From contig OX155973.1 of assembly GCA_944548615.1 (NCBI GenBank), positions 20,391,228 through 20,455,227 of the forward strand: DNA of 64,000 nt, written 5' to 3'. The position numbers were made by a program, and so were the translations under genes. Below the pieces are notes generated by a model. That model had not been told where the DNA came from. It did not search any database and saw nothing but the letters and a program-made list of their open reading frames with translations. Positions within the stretch are counted from its first letter, which is position 1. Every line of letters starts with the position of its first letter. This document shows positions 54,163-64,000 of this stretch, one piece after another. This stretch comes from Micropterix aruncella. Lineage: Eukaryota > Arthropoda > Insecta > Lepidoptera > Micropterigidae.

Positions 54163-54410
54163 ATTTACATATACATATACATTCAAATTCATGAGCACAA
54201 CAGAAAATGAAATGACAATTTAGACAATGCCGACGTATGCTTTTAAAGTTATATACATATCTATCTGAGCCCAGGTTACATAGCGCATACATTAAACGCA
54301 AGTGATAATCTTTATATTATGCTAAGCAAAGAGCAGCCGAGCCCGCCTTGCTAGGCACCCCTGTGTTAAGGCGAGCTCACTTCGGGAGTCACACTAGAGT
54401 GCCACGGTTG
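54125..54410 (-). repeat. Possible LINE 3' end with (TAAA)n tail
   Basis: (TTTA)n at 54129-54165 would be a minus-strand A-rich tail, with GC-richer sequence to about 54410 as its 3' UTR (CTGAGCCCAGGTTACATAGCGC reversed). No coding match, so only tentative. Confidence 0.35.
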
Positions 54411-55800
54411 TATCAAGGAAACATCTAAAATATTATTTTTTAATTATTTTAATTTTAATTTATAATCAATAATAATATTATTATTATTAGTATTGTTATT
54501 ATTATTATATATTTTTTAAATTATTATTTTATTATTTTTTATAGCCTTTTCCAGTATTTTAAACAATTGTCTAAACCTTGTCTATATCAATTGTCTATAT
54601 CTTACTATGGGATTTTCTGCGATATTGTGTATTTTATGCTTAAGAGGGTGCTGCACGAAATTTCTCAAATTAGGGTCTAGCGTTTTAGTTATTCCGCTAA
54701 AACTACGCTAATAAAAGCAGTGACAAAAAACACTCGTTTTTATCAATAAGTCATTTATAAGGTGAGCTAATAAATTTGGCAATAGTTTACGTAGTTTTTT
54801 ATAAAAACACACGAGAAAATATACAAAAATGGGCGCGGGGTTTTAGTCCTCACTGGGAAAATAATAACTAATTTGAATTACAAATTATTATAAAAGAAAG
54901 TTAAATGACATATCTTCACTATAAGCTATTTAAATTTCAATGATTGTAATAGGATTTTATACAATAAATCCCAGAAAATCAGGTATCAGATTCTCCATAC
55001 ATTTTTTGTATGGGCCGGCCGCGTTAATAAATACACAGGCGCGCTATGAAATAGATTCACTTCCCTGCTGCTATTCGAAGCGGGAGCACGTCCTTTTCGG
55101 TTAGCTCTTAGTTCCCGCTCACGTAATATTTTATTCTTCTACACCGCAGTGCCGCGTCGTCACGCATCGTCACGAGAAAGCAAACAGCAGTAAGTATTTT
55201 ATTTTTATTAATGGATGTTTATGCCATCTTTGTTATAACTTATTATAATACTCTACATGTATTTTAGTTAATGGGGAAGCGTAAGAAAACATATTTCGTT
55301 TTTTGAGAAACGCCATAGAATCAGCGTGAAATTTCAGTCTGAAGACATGAGAAAGCGATGTTGTTTTCAGTCCGAGATATAAAAAAATGAGATAGTTTTA
55401 AACCCCAAGATTCGATCGATACGATGCTCATTATATAAAAAATAGATCGACTCCAATAAGCCTAAAACAATTGAAAATATTTTCTGAAGGGACCACTATT
55501 CGAAACTTGTAATCTCGAATAGTTTAGTTAATTTGCGTGAAAAACCTGAAATTCAATAAAAAAATACTGAAAGACGCATAAACCATGTACAGGTAGAATA
55601 TTGATTTTGAATATTGATTTTGAAAAGCAGTTTCGCCATCAGGAGTGAGCAACGAAGGACATTTCGGCATGCAGATGTAACATTTTCGTAAGTTGAAAAT
55701 AAGTGGTTGGCTGTAAGATATTTAGCTTACAAAGAGCATTGATAGGATATGCACTGATTTAAGGTTGCGACAAGTCATTTAAACCAGAAAAAGCACGGGA
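54411..55800. other. No gene recognised
   Basis: AT-rich sequence with a slightly GC-richer island at 55060-55190. No domain, tail or terminal repeat seen. Confidence 0.4.
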
Positions 55801-55810
55801 ATTTTAAAAT

Positions 55811-56245
55811 CAAATAGTCTTTGAAAATATTCAAAACTATAGAATACTTATAAATATTTTGAAATTATAGAAAAATTTAATAATTTAAAAATCATTTTAA
55901 AATCAAATAGTCTTTGAAAATATTCAAAACTATAGACTACTTAGAAATATTTTGAAACCATAGAAAATTAAAAAAAAAATAAAATCATTTGAAATCTAAT
56001 AGTTTTTGAAAATATTCAAAACTATAGAATACTTTGAAATATTTTGAAACCATAGAAAAATAAAATAATTTGAAAATCATTTTAAAGTCAAATAGTCTTT
56101 GAAAATATTCAAAACTACAGAATACTTAGAAATATTTTAAAACCATAGAAAAATAAAATCCTTTGAAAAACATTTTAAAATCAAATAGGCTTTGAAAATG
56201 TTCAATATCATAGATATTCAATAGTATAGAGAGAGTTTTAAAAAA
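55811..56245. repeat. Tandem repeat, about 93-bp unit, five copies
   Basis: AAATAGTCTTTGAAAATATTC recurs at about 55811, 55904, 55995, 56088 and 56181 with A-rich sequence between (ACTATAGAATACTTAGAAAT, TTTTGAAACCATAGAAAA). Satellite-like but short. Confidence 0.85.
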
Positions 56246-56389
56246 AAATAAACTTGAGTTTTTTTATTTTTCTTTATTTTAACTTCATCTCATACATTGT
56301 TCACCTTGATCGATCAGCAGAAAATTTTCATCTCATCATTGCGTCACATCACAAAAATAACAATTTTCAATCACATTAATTTTCAATCG

Positions 56390-56790
56390 CTACGTTACAT
56401 TATTTAAAATATTAAATTTAAAATTATCGCAGAGTTCGGAAGACCACCACGGGGCCGCGAAACCACCGCGGGGTTTCTTCCGCCCTACTACGCACAGGAA
56501 GACTCGGTGCGACACACAAGTCCTCTGCGGTACTACAAGAAGGCGATGGAAAGGCCTCAAGATTCTCGCAGAGGACTTCACCGCGGTTCGGTATCGCCAC
56601 TCGGATTGTGGCGTGGGGGGAACGCGACGGCCGATGCCAAATGTCACCAGTCTGCGGTCCGAAGAAGAAAGGTGCTCGTGAACTTTCCAATTGTTCATCC
56701 AACGGGCGAATCCCGGGGAGCACAGAGTGAAATCCACAAAACTCCTCTTCGAGACTGTTTAAAAGTGGCATTCATCACATTAAGCCGCGA
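56390..56790 (-). pseudogene. R1-like LINE endonuclease C-terminal fragment
   Basis: The minus frame reads DFTLCSPGFARWMNNWKVHE, then SSSDRRLVTFGI (the SDH..I.F. motif with H changed to R) and later AAPWWSSELCDN. This is the D.TL.S......W.V.E...SDH..I and PWW..EL series at the end of R1-group endonucleases. Two overlapping open frames show a frameshift. Confidence 0.65.
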
Positions 56791-57062
56791 AATCTATCTG
56801 TACCTTCTTTCCGTCGGAAGTAGTTTATTTATAAAGGTAACTGCTTTTTGAAATAATTAAAGTTTTGGTGTAGCTATTTATACCTATAATAATTACTGTT
56901 TTTTTATCCTTCTCGACATTCATTTTATCCTCGTACTGATGAGAATAACAATGTTATAATTATTGTTTTAAGCATTATCCATTTTTATTTCTTTACTCAG
57001 AATCATAAAGTATCTGCTATCCTGATAGTGGAAGCGGTTCGTCTCATATTTTGAAAGAATAC
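56791..57062. other. Nothing recognised
   Basis: AT-rich spacer between a LINE fragment and the inverted-repeat element. Confidence 0.4.
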
Positions 57063-57665
57063 TGTAAATTGTGATAAAAGCAAATCCTTTTTCACACGTG
57101 TGTGTGTTCATTAGACCAAAATAGTTGATTTGACCTGCCGCTCCGACAATTTGGCCCAGCGGACTCGAAATGGCGGCAATTTTCCAAGATGGCCGCTAAT
57201 AAACCAAAATGATTACTCTCGTGCTGATTTTAAAGACCCATGGGTCTTTTTCGGTTATTTTGGCGTCGTACATTTCAAATATGATGCTGAAAATATAAAC
57301 ATAAATAAATATAAATAAATAATTCCTTACAAACAAGGTAGAATGTGTACAATCATTTATATATAGTGTAGTATAGTGTAGAATAAGACGGCCACGGTAC
57401 ATTTATTTTGACCAGTTCTGATGATGACACCGAGTACAAAAGTTTAAGTTTTCTGGCCAAATGTACAAATATGTTCAAATCGGTTCAAAATACGTTCAAA
57501 GGTTGTTCAAAACACATGTAGTCGTCATATTTGAGCCAGCGACTACAAATTCAAAGTCAAAGAAAGACCCATTCACATATTCTATATTATATAGTTTGCG
57601 TGTGTATAACATATTCTATATTATACGTGTGCAAAAGGATTTGCTTTTATCACAATTTGCAGTTT
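57060..57665. mobile_element. MITE-like element with about 36-bp inverted ends
   Basis: AAATTGTGATAAAAGCAAAT plus CCTTTTTCACACGT at 57066-57099 is inverted at 57624-57659 with one or two differences. Internal ACCCATGGGT palindrome at 57236-57246. No coding capacity. A target duplication was not identified. Confidence 0.7.
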
Positions 57666-57896
57666 TTGTTATTTGCAATTTGCTATGAGCAATAAAATTA
57701 TAAAATGCGGATTACATCGCTTTGGCGGGTGACCGTCTGTTCAGCGTTATCAATGTATGCGATTTAGTCACACCTGCGTGGCCGCCGCCGCGCCGGCAAG
57801 CGTAAATTACCTACATTTGTGTAGCGGCATAGGCTCGGAGCCCTCTTAAGCTTTTATTGTGAATTTCCTAAATAAATAAATAAATAAATCAGTAAG
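57666..57896. other. Non-coding sequence with LINE-like tail
   Basis: GTGTAGCGGCATAGGCTCGGAGCC, then CTTTTATTGTGAATTTCCTAAATAAATAAATAAATAAAT resembles the 3' end of a retroelement. (AAAT)n at 57870-57889. Confidence 0.45.
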
Positions 57897-57904
57897 TTTA
57901 TACC

Positions 57905-60840
57905 CAGGGGCGCCGACTACGTGGGTGCTCGGGGGCTTCAGCACCCACGAGAGGCAAAGACAAATAGTGACTACATAAATTAAGAATTAGCTTTGGGTTG
58001 AGCGATATCTCTACCACCTTCCCCGCGCGCTCTTCTCTGTCTCAGTCTAGCGCGTCAGCCGGCGTAAGTGAAACGCTCGCTTTGAGAGAGCATCGTGCGT
58101 CGTGCGTGTTTCGTCTTTATTTCGGAAAATTGTAACCTGACGAACCGTCCACTAGTAGCTCTTCTCAGCTTAGTACAAATCAACAAATCCAACCAGGAAG
58201 TGTTATTTCTGCAAATTCAGTTGCGGAGAAGAAAGGACGCAGTTTCCAAAGCAAGTGGCGGTCAAATTTTCCGTGGCTGTTATATGGTGGAGATATTAAT
58301 AAAGTGTTTTGTCAAATCTGTAAAAATAGCACTACTAGTGGCGTTTCTGCGCCGAAAAAATCCTCAAGAGATGATGAGTCCATTAAGGCATTCACACAAA
58401 GCGGTTTTTCATCATGGAATAAAGCTTTAGACAGGTTTAAAAAGCACGAAATGTCTGACGTTCGCCGATTTTGTGTATTGCATAAAGCCAATTTAGAACG
58501 TGGCGGCAATGTGCACTCCATGTTATCAAAAAATAAACTTGAAGATATGAAAACAGCTAGAACCGCCCTTTTAAAAATGATTTCTACTCTTCGTTTTTTA
58601 ATGACCGGAGGCCTAGCCATAAGGGGTCACGAGGACGAATATTCAAATTATATTCGGTTGTTAAAGTTGCGATCACAGGATATTCCCGAGTTAAACTCGT
58701 GGCTCCAGCGTAGCAAATATGAGTGGTTGTCACACGATATCACTATCGAACTGTGTACGATTTTGAGTCACGAAACATTGCATAAAATAATCAAACTAGT
58801 ACAAAATGCGGTCTATTACTCAGTTATGGTTGATGAAACTAGTGATATTTCCAATCATGAACAAGTCACATTTTGCTTTCGTTGTGTGGACTCATAGCTT
58901 AATATACATGAAACTTTTTTCGGCCTCTATAAAACGACATTAACAACATCCGAAATTTTGTTTGAAATTTTCAATGACGTGCTAAGAAGATTCGACATAA
59001 ATATCAAAGCGTGTAGGGGTCTATGCACAGATGGCGCCGCTAATGTTAGTGGAGCACATACTGGCCTTAAGTCACGGGAAAAGCTATCGAACCAAGGGCA
59101 ATTCATGTGCATTGCATCGCCCATTCGTTAAACCTAGTTGTTCAAGACACAATGAAAGAAGTAGCTGCAATAAAAGATTTTTTAAGAGAGCTTATCGTAT
59201 TTGTACCTGGCTCGCCAAAACGTCAAGCTTGTTTCGAATCACTTCAGGCAGCTAATGATGCTCAATACCTTTCTCTGCGGCCATTTTTCCAAAGAGATGG
59301 TTTTGCCGTATATCTTCGTTGAAAACTATTCTAAATAATTATAGTGTACTGCTATGTTTTTTGAACGACACAAAAAGTCAGAAAGATGATGCCGGCGCAA
59401 AAGCAAAAGGGTTTTTAAAAAGTCTTCAGTCTTTCGAATCTCTTTTTATTATCAAATTTCTGACAGAAATTCTTGACCGTATCGAGGCTCTAAATGCTAC
59501 TTTACAGAAGAAATCTTTACATCTGCAAAAAGCTGTCGATAATATTAATAGTGCCAAGCAAATTTTATCGTCCCATAGAACTGATGAAAAGTTTCAAATC
59601 GTTTGGAAATCTACTCTCGACTTAGCGCATATCTTAGAATTGAATGTACCTAAAAGTCCAAAAATAAGAAGGAGACCTAAAAAGATAGACGACTCTTCAA
59701 ATGAACCTCACCAATTTTCCTCGCCAGCTGATTTTTATCGAACAATATATTTTGAAGTGTTATATAAAGTCATAGGCTGCATTGAACAGCGCTTTACTAA
59801 AAATGCTATGACATACTTAAGTAACGTGGAACTATTTTTTACTGAACAAAACGATACAATCAGCAGCTATTTAAAAGAGTTTTACGGAGATGACTTTGAT
59901 ATGGATCGTTTGGTTCTTAATCGTAGCATGCTATTAGATATTGCACGAACAAAAAATGTCAGACCAAATAACGTGGAAGATGTTGTTTATTTTATAATTT
60001 CTCATTGCGAATCTACCAAAGATATGATACCTAAGGTCATCAAATTGTTAAAAATCGTTTTAGCTATTCGAGTATCGTCATGTACTGCCGAACGGTCGTT
60101 TTCAGCATTAAGGCGAATAAAAACTTATTTAAGAAGTACGATGACCCAGCAAAGACTGAATGATCACATGGTAGTGCATGTAAACCGACAAATAGCAGAT
60201 GATTTGGACCTTGAAGAAATCGCTGATATATTTATAAATAGAGCTGTAGTTCGTCAAAATATGTTCGCATCGCATTAGGAAAAAAAATATGTCAATAATT
60301 ACTTACATTTTAAAACATTTCATCTAACAAAGCTTTATTAATGTTGATTATACATTTCGCGTTGCAGTACACATCAAGTTGTGTACATTAAGCAGATACT
60401 AATAATTATATTTTCTGCTAATAAAAATTATGTATATCACTGATAAAATAATTATTGTTTCATTTTTATATTTTAGTATAAATGGGTACAACGATGCAAA
60501 GGTACTTCAGACATAATACACTTTAAAAAACCTATAAACAGATTAACATTATTTATTATTAGATCTATCATTTTTACTTATCTTCTTTTATTTTCTTCCA
60601 CTTCTCTTCTTTATAAAATAAATGCAACATCTTTCTATCCTACTGCCTGTCTGTTCGCTTACAACTCGGGTTCTACTGTACAAATTTACGAAGAATTGAC
60701 GGATTATGTAGGTAGAATATTTATTTGTCGGTCAGTGTGCGGAGAAACGCACACTCACGCACTTCGCCAGTTTTTTTAAAGGAGCCACCTGAGTCGACTG
60801 CATGAGCACCCACGAGGGTTTCAAGAAGTCGGCGCCGCTG
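57905..60840 (+). mobile_element. hAT transposon, 2936 bp
   Basis: The left end CAGGGGCGCCGACTACGTGG and the inverted right end CAGCGGCGCCGACTTCTTG, each also containing CGTGGGTGCTC, are flanked by TTTATACC (57897-57904) and ATTATACC (60841-60848), a 7-of-8 matched duplication. The transposase lies on the plus strand in pieces. Confidence 0.88.
58137..60278 (+). pseudogene. hAT transposase, disrupted
   Basis: Segment 1 (to 58897): SKWRSNFPWLLYGG..NKVFCQICKN, a zinc-finger-like start, then SGFSSWNKALDRFKKHEMS and MVDETSDISNHEQ, with the first catalytic D. Segment 2, after an in-frame TAG at 58896: CTDGAANVSG (second D), then after a frame change MHCIAHSLNLVVQD near 59107. Segment 3 (59319-60278): SLKTILNNYSVLL, a long helical region and the C-terminal dimerisation block SSCTAERSFSALRRIKTYLRS. 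The family is the hAT clade that includes ZMYM/52-kDa-repressor-like proteins. At least one stop and two frame changes (near 59090 and 59300) inactivate it. The start codon is unresolved; a stop lies just before 58137. Confidence 0.85.
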
Positions 60841-60848
60841 ATTATACC

Positions 60849-61972
60849 TATTGGTTTTAAATGCATCCGCTCATTTACTGGCTTGCACTTGAACCGCAGT
60901 AATATTGTTTCAGTAACCAGGACGAGTCCTTCTGATAAAGACGTTGCGTTCATTTTTTACGACGAAACGCTATAGCCCTAGGTTGTAGCATTTTGTAAAA
61001 CACCTCTGATATATACTTTTTAATAATGTCGTGAAATAACGCTTTTCGTATTTTTTTTAATATATATATTGATAATTGATGTAATACCTAACCTATGTAC
61101 ATTAAATTTAAGAAGGAAAGCCAAGAGTTTCGTTGACAGGAGAAGTTGACCAAGTACGAAAATTGAGATTTCAATTTATTTGCTCAAGTGGCTTACAATA
61201 GTCAACACATGACATGAGATAATGACGAAGTCCAAAAATATAGCGGGAAGCCCTGATTTCCGTTAATATCATTTTGTGTCATAATGAATTATATCAGGTG
61301 GTAGTCAACGTGAACATATTTATGATACATCTTGTATGTATATTTTTGACTAAAATTCACTATTGGCTTATCGTCTATTAATTTATAATCTACCTAATAT
61401 CACAGTATTTTCTCTTAGAACAAAATACATAGACAGTAGCTTCTCTTAGAACAAAATTGAAATCAAAATGAATACGTTACGAGTCGTAAGGGCTCGGATG
61501 GTCGCCCGATGTTTCGCTACTCGGCCTAGACAGATACCCGAACGCTTGGAAATGTCGGCAGCCTTTACCTGCCCTTAATGCGTACTGTTTGCGTTCATCG
61601 TGACGAGCCCCTCTGCCCACATCCCTCGCACCCTCTTCCCACATTGCCTTGTAGCTCGAGAGTGAAGCTACTGGGTGGTATACTATGCTAATATATTGCC
61701 ACCATGGTTAGTTTTTAAATAAGTCTTCTGGTCACAAGTTGTACATTGTTTTTTATTCGTTAAAAGTATTATAATTTCCAGAATAACAGAGTATCGAAGA
61801 GGGTCGTGATGGATGGAGGGAGTATCGAAGAGCGTCGATGGCGTTTCTTCGTGACCTAGAATCGGAATTAGTTTATGCGAACGAGGCAGGCCAATACATT
61901 ACAGAGCGGAATATGATACATTACTAAAGCGGACTATCGCGGTTGCTTCACATTATAAATACGATAAAACGA
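60849..61972. other. No gene recognised
   Basis: Non-coding sequence. AACAAAATTGAAATC/CTTCTCTTAGAACAAAAT is duplicated at 61415 and 61440, and a GTATCGAAGAG block at 61788 and 61822. No domain or terminal repeats. Confidence 0.4.
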
Positions 61973-62072
61973 ATTTACCGCGTGAAGTTTGTAGCACCCG
62001 ACGTTGCAGCCGCCGTTGTCTAGGGTAGACTGTACGGTGCTACAACGAAGGGTGCTACAAACTTCACGCTGT
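61973..62072. repeat. Hairpin with about 40-bp arms
   Basis: GAATTTACCGCGTGAAGTTTG, TAGCACCC and CGTTGCAGC are inverted as CGTTGTAGC, GGGTGCTA and CAAACTTCACGCTGTAAATTC around a loop of about 18 bp. Few mismatches, GC-rich stem. Confidence 0.8.
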
Positions 62073-62640
62073 AAATTCAATTTATTCTATTAATAATCAC
62101 TAAAGAGGAATATGAAATGAATAAATGTCACTTTACCAGCTCAAAACTACCAATTGAACATAAAGGGACATAGTGCGAGACCGGACGAAACGTTTTCAAA
62201 AAAATCAGATTATTTTATATGCGGCAGGTAGATATTGTGCGGGTACAAATACGATCGTTCATTTTACATTCCACTCTATATATCCTTCTAGCCGCGTGTT
62301 CGGCCATAGCGACTGCATTGTAGATTCTAGTGACTTCTTTAGTCTTCTCAGAGTCCATTGTTCAGAAGCAGTCAAGTGCGCAGGCTATATTATAGTGCAC
62401 AGGTGGGCGCGCGACCACGGGTGCACTCTCTCTTCCTCCCTCTTCTGAACCCGATGGAACGGAGACCGTTACGACCAGAGAAAAGTTTGGATGCAGATAA
62501 AATAAAATAAATTAATTAATCGCCAACACAGCAATGGCTGTCCTTGTTAAATTTGTACTCAATATTGCAGGGCTATTTTTTTTCGGATTTAGTTAGTTTT
62601 TCCACACTGTCATTTATGAAATTGGTAGTTATGGCTTGTG
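62073..62640. other. Unassigned
   Basis: A 91-codon plus frame at 62173-62448 has no domain. It may hold introns or downstream parts of the minus-strand protease gene, but no exon is recognisable. Confidence 0.35.
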
Positions 62641-62647
62641 GCGATGT

Positions 62648-62890
62648 TTAAGGTTTTTCTGGAGCTATTGTAGAGATGACCGGTGACTTATTGGTAGTTG
62701 TTGTAGTAGGCGGTGATGTAGAAGATGTATTATTGGATTTATCCTGGTTTTCTGATGATCTCGTGTTGTTGCTCATGGGGCTGTGTTGAATACAGCATAC
62801 AGTCTCTTGTTCCGACATTATACAAAATTGTGATAGTTTCCCTTTTGGCAAATCCCCGCCAGTTTTTGGACAATTTTCCGGCGGTAGACA
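62648..62890 (-). CDS. CLIP domain plus Thr/Ser-rich linker (partial)
   Basis: The minus strand reads CLPPENCPKTGG, then LPKGKLSQFCIMSEQETVCC. The C....C...FC......VCC spacing is that of a CLIP domain, a disulphide-knotted regulatory module normally N-terminal to secreted insect serine proteases of the melanisation and Toll cascades. It continues NNTRSSENQDKSNNTSSTSP and PTTTTTNKSPVIS to a stop at 62648, a typical flexible linker. A possible acceptor AG lies at 62893-62894. The first CLIP cysteine would be in an upstream exon. It lies 17 bp downstream, in transcription sense, of the protease exon's stop, the opposite of the usual order. The stop may lie in an unrecognised intron. Confidence 0.55.
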   Translation of the reverse strand, partial: CLPPENCPKTGGDLPKGKLSQFCIMSEQETVCCIQHSPMSNNTRSSENQDKSNNTSSTSPPTTTTTNKSPVISTIAPEKP

Positions 62891-62907
62891 TACTCATAAA
62901 AGGCCAT

Positions 62908-63230
62908 TTATTTCACATGACTCTTCACGGAAGTGTATATGCCAGGTCCCTTGGCACTTCCGCAAGGGCTCTTTCCAATACTGGTAACGGCGATTATGTT
63001 GAAGAGGCATTGGTTGTCAGCTATCGTCACTTGCAGAGGTCCACCACTATCGCCTCTACAAGAGTCTCGTCCTCCTTCTAAGCTGCCAGCGCACAATTGA
63101 TCGTTCGTTATACCTTGCGGTAACCTCTTTCTGAGAGTCTTTGCATATAGTCTTCGACAGGTCGGCTGGTCAATCAAATCCACCAAGATCCTTCGGGACG
63201 CGTCCCGTGTTAACCGCGAGTGAATCCAGA
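62908..63230 (-). CDS. Trypsin-like serine protease, C-terminal exon (partial)
   Basis: The minus strand opens after a good acceptor (TTCTACAG, 63231-63238). It reads ASRRILVDLIDQPTCRRLY, then ITNDQLCAG, GGRDSCRGDSGGPLQV with the catalytic serine, AVTSIGKSPCGSAKGPGIYTSV, and stops after KSHVK. These are the S1-family blocks C..., DQ.CAG, D-S-C-x-GDSGGPL and G.Y. The D six residues before the catalytic S suggests trypsin-like specificity (inference). The catalytic H and D exons are not in the window or not recognised. The protein ends early: the W-I-E tail usual after the last helix is missing at a TAA. Confidence 0.75.
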
Positions 63231-63239
63231 CTGTAGAAT

Positions 63240-64000
63240 TGCACTATATTCTTATAAATGTATTATTTAATTATAATTTAGAGGTGAGAAAATTTTAAAA
63301 TATGTTGACACTTAGAATTTAAATTCCACTCTAATGCACTGCTGTCTCGTTCGCATGAACTATTTTCCGATATTAGTTCGCGAAGAAACGCAATCAAGCC
63401 CGTGTCAGGGTGAAAATAAGTTGTTGAACAACTATGCATCTAGTACAGCGTTTCCTAACCTTGTGGTAATTAACCTCAAAGGAGTAAAATGGGATTTTCT
63501 TAGGGGTAGATATAAAGACAGGGATTTAATTATCGTTCATTCAGAGAACAACTTTAATAACAAAATCGTCCCTGTCATATGTTAGAATCCTGTATTGTTA
63601 GAATCCTTTTATCATCCCAAATGTCATAGAGTAGAGTGTTTAGGTCATATTTTTTTCACACTACTGCCCAACAAAAAAAGGTGTATGTTTGTATGTAAAT
63701 TTTCCGTTTCTTTATTCTACAATAACTTCTAAACGCTTGAACCGATTTAGAAATGTGTGGTATCGTTAGAATCGTTATCTCATCCAAGTGTCGTAGAGTA
63801 CCTTCACTGTCCAAATATCAAGTAAGTATGTGTCTGTTGGAAGCAGCCTGATCTCCCGTTTCTGATGCTGTGCGAAGACCAGGTTTTCCAATCTTGAGTC
63901 GATTTTTACCTCAGCCAGACAGAGAGCAAAGTAAACACAAATATAATAATATTTAAACAAGTTATTATCTATTAATTAATGTACAGAGACGCTTACTTTA
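63240..64000. other. No confident gene; repeat family B copy at 63680-63800
   Basis: The family B blocks TAACTTCTAAACGCTTGAACC and GTGTGGTATCGTTAGAATCG lie at 63723-63775. ACAGCGTTTCCTAACCTTGTGG at 63443 resembles one hAT-type end, but no partner was found. The upstream exons of the minus-strand protease would be expected here or beyond; none is recognisable. Confidence 0.45.

Noticed and set aside
62725..63081. Plus-strand 118-codon frame
   Set aside because: Antisense to the serine protease and CLIP coding sequence, which carry clear motifs.
63443..63600. A hAT MITE starting CAGCGTTTCCTAACCTTGTGG
   Set aside because: Only one end is recognisable; no matching inverted end or 8-bp duplication was found in the remaining sequence.
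63775..63960. Signal-peptide exon for the serine protease (hydrophobic stretch then GAG|GTAAAA donor)
   Set aside because: There is no in-frame ATG (the frame opens at TTG) and no link to the protease exon can be shown.

Overview
The window looks like a repeat-dense, gene-poor stretch of an insect nuclear genome, most likely a moth or butterfly. The reasons are a Helitron family whose 3' hairpin reads GCCCA-ACGAAG-TGGGC, which I know from Lepidoptera; many jockey/CR1-like, R1-like and RTE-like LINE remnants with AATAAA-type tails; a tRNA-derived SINE; hAT elements; GT-AG introns; and an insect-style CLIP/trypsin-like serine protease. The species call is inference. Nothing bacterial, organellar or CRISPR-like is present.

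Layout. 1-9.4 kb: decayed LINE pieces, an RTE remnant split by another LINE, a Helitron (2797-3300), a 97-bp-arm foldback (1498-1712) and a hAT MITE with exact 8-bp target duplications (8520-9088). 9.4-12.5 kb: a complete-ended DNA transposon (9436-12480) with 33-bp perfect terminal inverted repeats and a broken transposase gene. 12.5-23 kb: interspersed repeat families, a SINE, a foldback, and three Helitron copies on the minus strand (17965-21021). 23.3-27.9 kb: a minisatellite split by a LINE that is itself split by a nearly complete LINE. 29.4-42.2 kb: a three-level nest, a LINE interrupted by a Helitron, itself interrupted by an 11.2-kb LTR retrotransposon (30354-41555) with 2.95-kb near-identical LTRs and almost no coding capacity, which carries its own hAT MITE. 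42.5-47.4 kb: LINE fragments, one with an intact RNase H domain, and a 258-bp (TA)n tract.

47.6-51.9 kb is the most interesting part: a 4309-bp element with CACTGAGAAAAA termini, inserted in a LINE reading frame. Removing it and one copy of a 2-bp TG duplication restores that frame exactly. It carries a multi-exon SAM-domain gene and no recognisable transposase. 52-57 kb: a 5'-truncated LINE with an intact reverse transcriptase reading frame, (AT)n, a 93-bp tandem repeat and an R1-like endonuclease fragment. 57.9-60.8 kb: a hAT element with a disrupted transposase. 62.6-63.2 kb: the only feature resembling an ordinary host gene, serine protease and CLIP-domain coding sequence on the minus strand in an unexpected order.

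The genes do not form a pathway. The window is a record of successive transposition, with several insertions that can be ordered from restored reading frames and target-site duplications.
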